A DNA stretch of 64,000 bases from CAWJNF01 sp963844235 (GTDB taxonomy: Bacteria; Actinomycetota; Thermoleophilia; Gaiellales; Gaiellaceae), in the NCBI GenBank assembly GCA_963844235.1, contig CAWJNF010000008.1:744001-808000 (forward strand), in the 5' to 3' direction. Shown in pieces: positions 8,784 to 17,923 of the stretch. The stretch's first letter is position 1; each line of letters begins with the position of its first letter. Below the pieces are notes generated by a model. That model saw only the letters and a program-made list of their open reading frames with translations, made no database searches and was not told the DNA's origin. Both the position numbers and the translations under genes were made by a program.

Positions 8784-9347
8784 ATGCGGTTCCGGCGTAT
8801 GCGGTCTTCTCGCCTGCTGGCCCTCGTGGTCGCGCTGACGTGCCTGTCCTCCGCGCTGGGCGTGGCGCCGGTCACGGCGGAGCCGAGGGAGGCGGCGCGC
8901 GGGCCGCTGACCGCGCAGGACACGCTTGAACGGACGCTCCTTGCCGCGATCAACGCCGAGCGGCAGCAGCGGGGCCTGAAGCCGCTGCGACCCTCGCGTG
9001 ACCTCGCGCGGGCGGCCGACGCGCACGCCCGCGCCATGGGCACGAACGGCTTCTTCGCGCACGAGTCCCGGGACGGGAGCTCGGCGTCGACTCGGATCCG
9101 CCGCTACTACCGAGTCGAGGGCTACAGGCGCTGGCTCACGGGCGAGACGCTGCTCTGGCAGTCACCCGGCGTCGGTGCCTCCGACGCGGTCGCGCTCTGG
9201 CTCGCCAGCCCGCCACACCGCAAGATCCTCCTCGCCGGCGAGTTCCGGGACATCGGAATCGGCGCCGTTGGCGTGACGCGGGCGCCGGGAGCCTTCGGCG
9301 GCCGGAATGTCACGATCGTGGTCGCCGACTTCGGCGTTCGCTCCTGA
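8784..9347 (+). CDS. Secreted CAP (SCP/PR1)-domain protein
   Basis: The 187-residue protein has a signal peptide (residues 1-32, LLALVVALTCLSSALGVAP) and a complete CAP domain: LLAAINAERQQRGLKPLRP, DLARAADAHARAMGTNGFF, the His in FFAHESRDGS, TGETLLWQSP, and SPPHRKILLAGEFRDIGIG. It is close to the CAP protein at 7296 and to the frameshifted copy at 19202, so these are paralogs. Extracellular or cell-wall location is expected. The exact role is unknown; the transpeptidase next door suggests the cell envelope. Confidence 0.87.
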   Translation: MRFRRMRSSRLLALVVALTCLSSALGVAPVTAEPREAARGPLTAQDTLERTLLAAINAERQQRGLKPLRPSRDLARAADAHARAMGTNGFFAHESRDGSSASTRIRRYYRVEGYRRWLTGETLLWQSPGVGASDAVALWLASPPHRKILLAGEFRDIGIGAVGVTRAPGAFGGRNVTIVVADFGVRS

Positions 9348-9497
9348 CCTGCCGGGTCGCTAGGGTGGACGCGATGGAGGGCAGGAGCCACGCCGTTCCA
9401 CGCCGCCGGTGAGCCGGCAGGCTGCGGCCGCCGTGCGCCCGTTCGACAGCCCGGTCTACGGCCGACCCGGAACGGGCCGCGCCGGACCTGACCGGCG

Positions 9498-10406
9498 GTG
9501 ACCTGGCAGCTCACCCTCGCCGGGCTCCTGATCGGCGCGCTCGTCGGGCTGACCGGCATGGGCGGCGGGTCGCTGATGACACCCGTGCTCGTGCTCGGCT
9601 TCGGCTTCAGCCCGGCCTACGCGATCGGCACGGACATCCTCCACGGTGCCATCTTCAAATCAGTCGGAGCGGTGCGCCAGCGCACCCTTGGACACGTCAA
9701 GGCACGGCTCTCGGGCTGGATGTTCCTCGGCAGCGCCCCGATGTCGCTCGCCGGCGTGGCCCTCGCCACGTGGATCGAGCACAACTACGGCGGCGACGTC
9801 GAGGCGCTCGGAGGCAAGGTGCTCGGAATCGCTCTCCTTGCCGGCGGGATCGGACTCGTCGCGAAGAGCTTCGTGGCGCCACGGACCGGCGAGGAGCTCA
9901 AGCACCTCTCGAACCGTGACCGGATCGTCGCCTTCGCGATCGGGTTCTTCGGCGGCTTCATCGTCGGCCTCACCTCGGTCGGCAGCGGCGTCTTCTTCGC
10001 GCTCACGATGCTGCTCGCCTTCCCGCTCCGCTCGGCCAAGGTGGTGGGTACCGACATCTTCCACGCCGCGGCGCTGCTGTGGGTCGCGGGCATCGGGCAC
10101 TTCGTCGCCGGCAACGTCGACCTCCGCGCCGTCGGGTGGCTCCTGATTGGTTCCGTTCCCGGCATCCTCATCGGAAGCCAGTTCACGGTCAAGCTGCCGG
10201 AGCGGGCCTTCCGCGGGCTGCTCGCGACCGTGCTCGTCGTGGTCGGCCTCCGTCTGCTCGAGGTTCCCGGGAGCTCGATCATCGTGATAGTCGCCCTGAG
10301 CACCGTCGCTCTCTGGCTCTGCTTGTGGATGCCCGCCCGGGCGTTCGTGCGCCGGCGAGAGGAACGTCGCGTGCTCGCAGGGGCCGGCCCGGAGCCGGGC
10401 GGCTAG
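9498..10406 (+). CDS. TauE/SafE-family sulfite/anion exporter
   Basis: The GTG start at 9498 yields 302 residues with about eight membrane segments in two related halves. Both halves carry the family's Gly-rich repeat: VGLTGMGGGSLMTPVLVLGF near residue 17 and VGLTSVGSGVFFALTMLL near 160, each followed by a GTDI motif (AIGTDILHGA and VVGTDIFHAA). TauE/SafE proteins export sulfite, sulfonates or other small anions across the inner membrane. The ligand cannot be told here; no sulfur genes are adjacent. The tail is basic and probably cytosolic. Confidence 0.85.
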   Translation: MTWQLTLAGLLIGALVGLTGMGGGSLMTPVLVLGFGFSPAYAIGTDILHGAIFKSVGAVRQRTLGHVKARLSGWMFLGSAPMSLAGVALATWIEHNYGGDVEALGGKVLGIALLAGGIGLVAKSFVAPRTGEELKHLSNRDRIVAFAIGFFGGFIVGLTSVGSGVFFALTMLLAFPLRSAKVVGTDIFHAAALLWVAGIGHFVAGNVDLRAVGWLLIGSVPGILIGSQFTVKLPERAFRGLLATVLVVVGLRLLEVPGSSIIVIVALSTVALWLCLWMPARAFVRRREERRVLAGAGPEPGG

Positions 10407-10484
10407 CCCGGCCCTTATGCTCTAATGCAAGACTTGACCCCGGGCTGAGTCCCGTGCGCAGAAGGCTCGCGGGCTAAGCGCTCC

Positions 10485-11921
10485 TCATATGTCGCGGCCT
10501 GTCGCGGTGCCCCGGTGGCCCGCCGGAGACAGATCGGACGCGAGCTGTCCCTCGGCCATGCGCCACGTCGCGTCGGCGACCCGGCAGATCTCCTCCTCGT
10601 GGGTCGCGATCACGCAGCACGTCCCCGACTCCGCCACCCGTCGCAGCAGTGTGAGGACCGCGGCGCGCAGGCGGCTGTCCTGATGAGCCGTCGGCTCGTC
10701 GGCGAGCAGCACGGCGGGAGCGAGGGCGAGAGCACGCGCGAGCGCGGTCCGCTGCTGCTGGCCGACCGAGATCTCCTGCGGCAGGCGATCCGCGAGCTCG
10801 TCCAGCTCGAGGTCGGCCAGAATCGAGTCGATCCAGGCGCGGCGCTCGGCAAGGGAGCCGGCGAGCCGCGCCGGATATTCGACGTTCCCGCGGACGCTCA
10901 GCTCCTCCATGAGCCCGAACTTCTGCGGGAGCACGGCGAGCGTGTCCCAGCCCAGGCGGGCGGGGTCGGACTGCATGAGGCCGGCCACGGAGTAGGAGAG
11001 GTCGCCCGCATCGGGTCGTTGCCAGCCTGCCAGGATGTTCAGAAGCGTCGACTTGCCGGATCCCGAGCGGCCCACGAGCGCGACCAGCTCGCCGGAACGA
11101 AGCTCGACGCTGACGCCCATGACGGCGTGGACGATCTCCTCCCCGCGCCGGTAGGACTTGCTGATGCCGTGGGCGCGTGCGATCGCCTCTCTGCCCATCC
11201 TCGCGGCGACTGCCCCGCGGGGCATCGTCTCGGCGGGGCTTCCGCCGTCGGCGACCAATCGGCCGCGCTCGAGCAGCAGGACCTCGTCCGAGACGTCCGT
11301 GACGTTCCTGTCGTGCGTGGCGAGGACGAACGCAACGCCGCGATCCGCATGGAACCGCATGGCCGAGAGCAGATCGAGCGCCGAGTGCTCGTCGAGCTCG
11401 GCGGTCGGCTCGTCTGCGAGAATCAATGGCGTTCCGCGCAGCAACGCGAGGGCGAACGCCGCGCGCGCCTGCTCGCCGCCCGAGAGAGCCTGCGGCAGGT
11501 CCGCGAGCTTGTGCCCGATGCCGAACTGCTCGAAGACCTCCAGGTGAGGATGACCGGGCTCATGCGCTCCCGGGCCCTGGACGAGGCTCGCGTGCTCGGC
11601 CAGCGTCAGGTGCGGGATGAAGTTGTCGCCGGGACGCTGGAAGACGTACGTCATCGAGTGCCGGCGCACGTACCGCATCCGGCGCTGCGCGACTCCGACC
11701 AGATGGCGCCCCTGGACGACCACGTCCCCGTGCGTAGCCCGGTCGAGGCCCGCCAGCAGCCTCAGCAGCGTCGACTTGCCGCTCCCGGACGGGCCGACGA
11801 CGGCGGTGACCGCGCCCGGGGCGAACTCGGCATCGACGCCCACCAGCGCCTCGACCTGGCCGGTCGAGGTCACGTACGTCTTCCAGACGTCGGCGCAGAT
11901 CGCGGCGGGCTCACTCGCCAA
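10485..11921 (-). CDS. Tandem ABC ATPase (MacB/LolD-like)
   Basis: Two nucleotide-binding domains are fused in 478 residues. The first has Walker A VGPSGSGKST near residue 42, signature LSGGEQARAA and Walker B LILADEPTAELD. The second has Walker A VGRSGSGKST near 283, signature ISVGQQQRTALARAL and Walker B VLLADEPTAHQD. MacB/LolD-class ATPases normally have one domain and dimerise, so the fusion is a built-in dimer. The signature of domain two has Val where the consensus has Gly. Its start overlaps the end of the FtsX-like permease by 11 bases, so the two are translationally coupled. Confidence 0.9.
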   Translation of the reverse strand: MASEPAAICADVWKTYVTSTGQVEALVGVDAEFAPGAVTAVVGPSGSGKSTLLRLLAGLDRATHGDVVVQGRHLVGVAQRRMRYVRRHSMTYVFQRPGDNFIPHLTLAEHASLVQGPGAHEPGHPHLEVFEQFGIGHKLADLPQALSGGEQARAAFALALLRGTPLILADEPTAELDEHSALDLLSAMRFHADRGVAFVLATHDRNVTDVSDEVLLLERGRLVADGGSPAETMPRGAVAARMGREAIARAHGISKSYRRGEEIVHAVMGVSVELRSGELVALVGRSGSGKSTLLNILAGWQRPDAGDLSYSVAGLMQSDPARLGWDTLAVLPQKFGLMEELSVRGNVEYPARLAGSLAERRAWIDSILADLELDELADRLPQEISVGQQQRTALARALALAPAVLLADEPTAHQDSRLRAAVLTLLRRVAESGTCCVIATHEEEICRVADATWRMAEGQLASDLSPAGHRGTATGRDI

Positions 11922-14628
11922 GGCGCATCACCTCGGCGAAGTCGGTACGCGCCGCCGTCCGGCTCGCGAGCGCCCCACCGAGAGCGGCCACGACCACCAG
12001 CACGAGAACCGCGATCCAGGCGAGGTGGAACGGCGCCTCGAAGAGCGGCCCGGGCGGGAAGGTGGCGAGCGGGTCGACCTTCGTGGCGACGAAGCGGGCG
12101 GCGGTGACCGACGTGGCGACGGCGACGAGGGTCGCGACGAGGAGGATGGCCCCGAGCTCGAGCGACAGCGCGAGCGCCTGGGACGCCTGGCCGAGACCCA
12201 TCCGCCTGGACAGCGCCGCGGCGACGACGGTACGTCGCTGGCGCGCCTGGAGGTAGAGGACGAGCCCGACGACCGCGAGCAGGCCGGCGGCGATGCCGAG
12301 CGCGCGCAGGTAGGAGAACGTCCTCGTCTCGGCGGCGACGTCCGAGTCGGCCAGGAACGTCTCGGTCGTCTGGATGTAGTACGGGCTCAGCGGAGACGTT
12401 CGTAACGCCTCCGCGACCTCGGCCGGCGGGCCCTTCCCCCAGACGAGCGTCGCCGCCGCCGGCTGCCGCAGGGGATTGCCGATGCCGGCCTCCTCGGCCG
12501 CGCGCTCGAGCGCCTCGTAGGACGTGACGACGAGAGGCCGGGTGGAGCCCATGCCGGGAAAGGCCTCCACCTCCGCCACGTGCCGCACGGGAACGAGCGC
12601 TCCGTCGACGTAGAGCGGGCGCGAAGCAAGCGCGCCGGCGGCGACGATCACGGGCATGCCCTGCTCGGAGGAGGCGCCGAGCCGCTCGACGAGCTCCTCG
12701 AGCGGCCGCCCCCAGCTCGGCTCCCACGAGACCACCTGCGGGATCGTTCCGGGATCGACGGCCATCAGGTCCACCTTCGGGCCGTCGAATCCCCCGACCG
12801 AGGCGGCGGCGTAGCGGATCGTCACCTTCGTGAGCGGGAACGGAAATCGCTCCGGAAGGCTGTCCAAGTAGTCGATCGTGCCCTCCGCGTCGCCTCCCTT
12901 CGCCACGAGCGCCTTCGCCTCCACCGAGCGGTCGAGCGTCGCCACCAGGGTCTGCGCGTAGAAGAACGCGCCGAGCGCCACGGCGCACCCGCAGAGGAGG
13001 ACGACCGCAAGGCCCCTCGACACGGCCAGCCGGCGCAGCGCCAGGTAGACGGGCGGCGCCATGGTTCGCTCACGAGTGCCGACGCGGCGCAGCACCGTCC
13101 GCATGAGCCGCCCGGCCAGACCGGCAACACCGGCCGTCACGAGCAGCGGGAAGAGGAAGACGGCAACGGTCGGGTGGGCGACCCCCGAGGAGCCGCCCTC
13201 GACGAGCCCGCCGCCCCCGCGCAGGTCGAGGAAGAAGTAGGCGGCGAGGCCGAGGGGCACGATCTCCCACGGGATCCACCCGAGCGAGGCGCCACGCCTT
13301 CGGCCCGAGTCGAACTGACGGGAGAACGAGATGCCGGCCGCGAGCGCGAGGAGGGCAAGTGCCACCGCGAAGCCGAGCCCTACGGCGACCCCGGCTGACT
13401 GCAGCCCGTCGCGGTCGATCGCGCCGCGCGGTTCGAAGGCGTTTACGAGAAGGAAAGCGAGCGCGAGCCCAGCCGCCGTCCCGAGCAGCATCGGAGCCAG
13501 CGACTCGAGCGCCGTTCGTCCGGCGAACCACGCCGGGGCTCTGCCCTGGGCGAAGAGCAGCCGGGCCTCGACCCGCCGGCGGGCGACGAGGAAGACGCCC
13601 GCAGCCGCGGCGGCGGCGAGAGCGACGAGCATCCCGGCCGTCGCGAGCAGCCGCGCGGGTGGAGAGACCGCGTCGATGTTCTCGTCCGCGAGCGTGATCG
13701 CGACCGAGAGCGAGCTCTTCAACGTGCACTGTGCCTGTCCCGCGGTTCCGGAGCCGCGGCAGCCGAGCGCCCGCCACGGATCGGACTGTCCGCTAGCGAG
13801 ACCCGCCTCAAGCGCTTCGAACCGCCGGTCGAGCGCCCTGGCCTCGTCGAGCGTCAGGTCGCGCCGCTCGAGAGGGTACTCCCAGCGATATGCGATCGGG
13901 TCGCCGCCAAGCACCCGTCGGAGGGCGACGACCTGCTCCGGGCTCGCGAGCACGAACGACGGAGGCGTCGGAGCGTCTGGGTCCTCCGGGTAGATGTCGC
14001 CGACGAGGTTGGTCCAGTACGCGGTCTGCGCCTCGTCGGCGAGGGCGCGGTAGACGCCGTCGACCGGAACCTCGGCCGTGCGGGCCTCGCCGCCCGGCTC
14101 CTGCTCCGCTTCGAGGACGAGCACGTCACCCGGGCCGAGGTCGAGCACCTGAGCGACCGAGTCGGCGATCCAGACGCCCTCGCCGTCCCGCCCGGCCAGC
14201 CTCATGACGTGCCCGAGCGCGCCGGTCCGCGCCATCAGCCGGACGCTGACGGGCTCCGGCGCCGGAGCCCCGGCCCGCCGGACGGTGATCGGAACGGTCA
14301 TGATCGTGCCCACGGGATCGTCGAGGAAGGGAAGCTGCGACACCGTCGTCCGCAGGGCTCGATCGTCCGGGGTGACCGCGGCGGCGAGCTCGTCGTCTCG
14401 CCTGACCTCGAGGCCTGCACCGAACACGTTGATCTCGTCCAGCTTGCTCGAGAGGGCCGCGCTGCCCGCCGCGGTGGTGAAGAGGGGCGCAGAGGCCGCC
14501 GCCAGGGCCACGAGGAGCGACGCCGCCGCGATGGCGCCGAACGCCGCCGGGTGGCGGAGCAGCGCCAGCGGTGCTTTCAGCCAGAAGTGGCCCATCCGGC
14601 CCGCAACCCTGCGGTCTCGCGCGTCCAC
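11911..14628 (-). CDS. FtsX-like ABC transporter permease
   Basis: The 905-residue membrane protein has an N-terminal transmembrane helix (FGAIAAASLLVALAAASAPLF) and a large extracytoplasmic domain. A first FtsX-type helix set lies near residues 330-540, and a second external domain is followed by C-terminal helices near 760-900. This is the layout of large actinobacterial FtsX-fold permeases that pair with MacB-like ATPases to act on envelope lipids, peptides or lipoproteins. The GTG start at 14628 is preceded by GGAGAG at good spacing. It is the first gene of a two-gene operon with the tandem ATPase. Confidence 0.85.
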   Translation of the reverse strand: MDARDRRVAGRMGHFWLKAPLALLRHPAAFGAIAAASLLVALAAASAPLFTTAAGSAALSSKLDEINVFGAGLEVRRDDELAAAVTPDDRALRTTVSQLPFLDDPVGTIMTVPITVRRAGAPAPEPVSVRLMARTGALGHVMRLAGRDGEGVWIADSVAQVLDLGPGDVLVLEAEQEPGGEARTAEVPVDGVYRALADEAQTAYWTNLVGDIYPEDPDAPTPPSFVLASPEQVVALRRVLGGDPIAYRWEYPLERRDLTLDEARALDRRFEALEAGLASGQSDPWRALGCRGSGTAGQAQCTLKSSLSVAITLADENIDAVSPPARLLATAGMLVALAAAAAAGVFLVARRRVEARLLFAQGRAPAWFAGRTALESLAPMLLGTAAGLALAFLLVNAFEPRGAIDRDGLQSAGVAVGLGFAVALALLALAAGISFSRQFDSGRRRGASLGWIPWEIVPLGLAAYFFLDLRGGGGLVEGGSSGVAHPTVAVFLFPLLVTAGVAGLAGRLMRTVLRRVGTRERTMAPPVYLALRRLAVSRGLAVVLLCGCAVALGAFFYAQTLVATLDRSVEAKALVAKGGDAEGTIDYLDSLPERFPFPLTKVTIRYAAASVGGFDGPKVDLMAVDPGTIPQVVSWEPSWGRPLEELVERLGASSEQGMPVIVAAGALASRPLYVDGALVPVRHVAEVEAFPGMGSTRPLVVTSYEALERAAEEAGIGNPLRQPAAATLVWGKGPPAEVAEALRTSPLSPYYIQTTETFLADSDVAAETRTFSYLRALGIAAGLLAVVGLVLYLQARQRRTVVAAALSRRMGLGQASQALALSLELGAILLVATLVAVATSVTAARFVATKVDPLATFPPGPLFEAPFHLAWIAVLVLVVVAALGGALASRTAARTDFAEVMRLGE

Positions 14629-14698
14629 ACGTCTCTCCAGTTCAGACGACCGCGACCGGTCGCGTCAAGTCGCTACCCGTGCGAAAACCTCGTGTCGA

Positions 14699-15056
14699 TC
14701 ACGTTCGCGGGATCCGGAGACCGCCCGCGTGCTCCCAGTAGCGCCGCTCGCGTCGCTCGAGGACGGCCCGCTCGTGCGCCGACAGGTTCCCGCGTGCCGC
14801 CGCCTTGTCGAGCGTCTGCACGATGCCGCGCAGATGGCCGGCGAGATCCACCGACTGGCTCGCCTCGTGCACCCGATAGCGTGATGGCGGCGCATCGGCG
14901 AGCCCGACCCGGGATCCGTCGAGGACGAGCCGCAGCCAGAGCTCCCCAGTCGCTGACCCACGGAAACGACGGATCGAACCCGCCGGCGGCGAAGGTCGTC
15001 CGGCGCACGGCCGTGTGCGGGCGCCGCTCGGTCAACGGGATGCCCCGGGCTTCCAC
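14699..15056 (-). pseudogene. C-terminal remnant of a GT2 glycosyltransferase
   Basis: The minus strand reads RTTFAAGGFDPSFPWVSDW and, after a frame change, ELWLRLVLDGSRVGLADAPP, SRYRVHEASQSVDLAGHLRG and ERRYWEHAGG to a TGA at 14699-14701. GGFDPSF...DWELWLRL followed by YRVH is the second half of a GT2 (GT-A) catalytic domain. The N-terminal half with the DxD nucleotide site is absent. The upstream end runs into the 3' end of the cobalamin adenosyltransferase. This is a truncated, frameshifted relic, like those at the left end of the window. Confidence 0.8.
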
Positions 15057-15619
15057 AACGGCTCGTCGCGACCCTCGACAGCGTTTGCCGCTCTGGCGAG
15101 GATGAACAGGAGGTCGGAGAGGCGGTTCAGGTACCGGAGCGCCTCGGGATTCACGGCCGCCTGTCCGGCCAGCCCCACGGCCAGGCGCTCCGCCCGCCGG
15201 CAGACCGTTCGCGCCACGTGGAGGCGTGCCGCCACCTCCGTACCGCCCGGGAGCACGAAGCTGCGCAGCGGCTCGAGGCGCTCGTTGACGAGGTCGCAGA
15301 GCTCCTCCAGCGAGCGCACCTGCCCTGCGTCGACACGGAGCCGTTCCTTTGTGTCGTCGAGCGGGACGGAGAGGTCGGCACCCAGGTCGAAGAGCTCGTT
15401 CTGGATGCGCTCGAGCCAGCCGCGGAGCTCGTCCGGAGGACCCGCCGCGAGGACGAGGCCGAGCGCGGAGTTGAGCTCGTCGACGGTTCCGTACGTCTCG
15501 ATCCGCGGATCCGTCTTGGACACGCGGCCTCCGCCGCCGAGGCTTGTCTCCCCCGCGTCGCCTCCCCCGGTGTAGATCCGCGTCAGGCGGACCGGCTCAT
15601 CGCGTTTGCGGCTCGGCAT
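15032..15619 (-). CDS. Cob(I)alamin adenosyltransferase, PduO type
   Basis: The 195-residue protein starts near the hallmark TRIYTGGGDAGETSLGGGGR, which binds ATP. It continues with GTVDELNSALG, QNELFDLGADLS and the C-terminal ARTVCRRAERLAVGL and NPEALRYLNRLSDLLFILAR, all standard for PduO/MMAB enzymes. It transfers adenosyl from ATP to cob(I)alamin to make coenzyme B12. The ATG overlaps the stop of the dehydrogenase gene, so they are coupled. The product would serve a B12 enzyme such as methylmalonyl-CoA mutase, consistent with meaB elsewhere in the window. Confidence 0.93.
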   Translation of the reverse strand: MPSRKRDEPVRLTRIYTGGGDAGETSLGGGGRVSKTDPRIETYGTVDELNSALGLVLAAGPPDELRGWLERIQNELFDLGADLSVPLDDTKERLRVDAGQVRSLEELCDLVNERLEPLRSFVLPGGTEVAARLHVARTVCRRAERLAVGLAGQAAVNPEALRYLNRLSDLLFILARAANAVEGRDEPLWKPGASR

Positions 15620-16455
15620 CACGCGTACTCGAAGAAGCCTCTGCCGCTCTTGCGGCCCAGCCGGCCGGCGGCGACGTACTGGCGCAGAAGCGGGCATGGC
15701 GCGTACTTCGGGTTTCCGAGCCCGTCGTGCAGCACTTCCATGATCGCCACGCACGTGTCGAGGCCAATCAGATCGGCGAGCGCCAGCGGGCCCAGCGGAT
15801 GGTTGAGGCCGAGGCGGGCGATCGTGTCGATCGACTCGGCGTCCGCAACGCCTTCCATGAGCGTGTACGCCGCCTCGTTGAGCAGGGGCATGAGGATGCG
15901 GTTCGCGACGAAGCCCGGGTAGTCGCGCGCCTCCGCGGGCGTCTTGTCGAGCTCGCGGGCGAGCCCGATGACGGCCTCGGCCGTCTCGTCCGAGGTCTCG
16001 AGCCCGCGGATCACCTCGACGAGGCCCATCAGCGGGACCGGGTTGAAGAAGTGCATCCCGATCACTCGGTCCGGTCTGGCTGTCGCTGCGCCGAGCTGCG
16101 TGATCGAGATCGAGGACGTGTTCGAGGCGAGGATGGCCCCGGCCGGCAGCAGACGGTCGGCGCGACGGAAGAGCTCTTCCTTCGCCGCCGGTTCCTCCAC
16201 GATGGCCTCGATCAGGAGGTCGGCGGGAGCGAGGTCCTCGCCCACCTCCACTCGAGCGAGCACCTCGTCGGGTCGGTGCGGCGCTCCTTTCGCGGCCAAC
16301 TTCTCGAGGCTCGCCGACATCCGCTCGAGCGCCCGGTCGGCAGCGCCGGGTACCTCGTCGAGCAAGGTGACCTGGCGGCCGGAGGCAGCGAGCACCTGGG
16401 CGATCCCACCGCCCATCTGGCCCACGCCCACGACCAGGACGTGAGGAAACCGCAT
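15619..16455 (-). CDS. 3-hydroxyacyl-CoA (3-hydroxybutyryl-CoA) dehydrogenase
   Basis: The 278-residue protein has the NAD-binding fingerprint VVGVGQMGGGIAQVLAASGR at residues 8-27. The catalytic segment is NTSSISITQLGAATARPDRV with IGMHFFNPVPLMGLVEVI, whose His pairs with a downstream Glu; the dimerisation domain has NRILMPLLNEAAYTLMEGV and LGLNHPLGPLALADLIGLD. It oxidises L-3-hydroxyacyl-CoA to 3-ketoacyl-CoA in the cytosol. It lies in the same direction as the thiolase at 17924-19075, which would take the next beta-oxidation step. Chain-length preference is not evident. Confidence 0.92.
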   Translation of the reverse strand: MRFPHVLVVGVGQMGGGIAQVLAASGRQVTLLDEVPGAADRALERMSASLEKLAAKGAPHRPDEVLARVEVGEDLAPADLLIEAIVEEPAAKEELFRRADRLLPAGAILASNTSSISITQLGAATARPDRVIGMHFFNPVPLMGLVEVIRGLETSDETAEAVIGLARELDKTPAEARDYPGFVANRILMPLLNEAAYTLMEGVADAESIDTIARLGLNHPLGPLALADLIGLDTCVAIMEVLHDGLGNPKYAPCPLLRQYVAAGRLGRKSGRGFFEYA

Positions 16456-16504
16456 GTTCCAAGCCTACTCGGCGCGGCCGCGGGAACCGTGCCGAAGCGT
16501 CTTG

Positions 16505-17870
16505 CTACGGCCCTGGTCGCCCGGTGGCTGTCACGGCCGGCACCGGCACCGCCTCGATGGCGTTGACGACAGGGCTCGGCAGCACCGTCAGTTCGGTGAG
16601 ACGCGCGCCGGGCGGGGATGCCTCGACGACGAGCGACCCGGCCACGGCGAGCAACCGGTCGCCGGCAAGCGTCGCATCAGACGCGGCGAGCAGCTCGCCG
16701 CGGGCCATGATCCGCAGCGCCGGGTTGTAGACGCGGATGCGATCGAAGCTGCGCACGGGCGCGAAGACCACGCGTTTCGGAGAGAGCCAGAGCATCTCGC
16801 CGGCCACGTACGGCTCTCCCAGTGGGGCCGTGCGAACGCGGCCGGTCGTCAGGTTGGCGACGACGGCGCGGGACGGCGCGTCGCCGCTCTCCGGCGAGCT
16901 GAAGGCGACGCCGGCGAGGTAGCGCCCGTCCGGGCTCGGCGAGAGCGGCCCGACGAAGGGCGGCAGCTTCGCGAGCAGCGTCTCCCGACCGGTCGCCAGT
17001 GAAACGGCGACCGCGCGCGTCCCCTTCGCACCCTTGCAGAGGTAGGCGCGCCGGGAGTCGAACGACGCGGACCATGCGCTCCCACGCCAGACGACGTCGG
17101 AGGCTCCGGCCGTGAGACGCAGCACCCGATCGGGGCGTGAACCGTCGGCGAGATCGCCCGCGAACACAACCGCCGCCGCACCGGAGCGGTCGAGGCAGCG
17201 GATGGACTCCGGGTAGCTGTTCGCGAAGTCCCGCGGCAGGCCCAGGCGGCCGGCGATCGCCATGCGTCGCGAGGTCGCGCACGTCGACCGCGTAGCCGCC
17301 GCCCTCCTCGAACGGAAGACCGACGATCTCGACCGCGTGCTCCGAGCCCGGGCAGACCGAGAGCGCGAGCACGTCGCCGTCACCGGCGCCGTAGGCGAGC
17401 ACACGGCCCCGGTCGTCGAGCGCCACCGTACGCACGTCGCCGAAGCTGCCGCCGACGAGCACCGCGACGGGGCCCGAGCCCGTCGGCGCCGGCAGCGGCG
17501 CCGCGGCCGCGAGGAGCTCGTCCGGATCGATCTGCTGACAGAGAGTCGAGGTCCACGTCTCGCCCTCGCGATCGAGGAACAGCCCGACGCGCTGGCCCAG
17601 GGCGATCTCGAGGCCGCACGTCGCGCCGTCGCGCTGGCTCCTGATCTGGACCGTCGTGCCAAGCGAGCCCTTGACGGCGTGGTCGACGCTGAAGGTGTGC
17701 AGCGCCTCCTCCCCCTCGACGACGCGCTCGACCAGCGTGCCGGTGAAAGCGCCGGCGGATCGCTCCAGCATGTCCCGAGGGTCGCCGACGAGGCACGAGC
17801 AGGCCAGGGCTTCACCGGCAAGCACCAGGGTTGTCGCGAGAGCGGCAAGGACGAGCGCGATGCGTGTCAT
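16505..17870 (-). pseudogene. Frameshifted secreted protein: TIMP/NTR-like N-terminus and beta-propeller-like C-terminus
   Basis: From the ATG at 17870 a signal peptide (MTRIALVLAALATTLVLAGE) leads to ACSCLVGDPRDMLERS, then a Cys-containing region resembling tissue-inhibitor/netrin-like domains (FTGTLVERV, VQIRSQRDGATCGLEIALG). The frame runs through YAVDVRDLAT to about 17263. The rest is in another frame from MAIAGRLGLPRDFANSY to the stop at 16505, with propeller-like repeats (GPLSPSPDGRYLAGVAFSS). One extra base near 17263 (ACG-C-ATG) separates the halves. Function unknown. Either the protein is cut after about 200 residues or the base is an assembly error. Confidence 0.7.
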
Positions 17871-17923
17871 GGGCGTTCGACGACCGCCGTGCTCGGATTG
17901 TTCCAGCGTCCGGCGGGCCCCGG

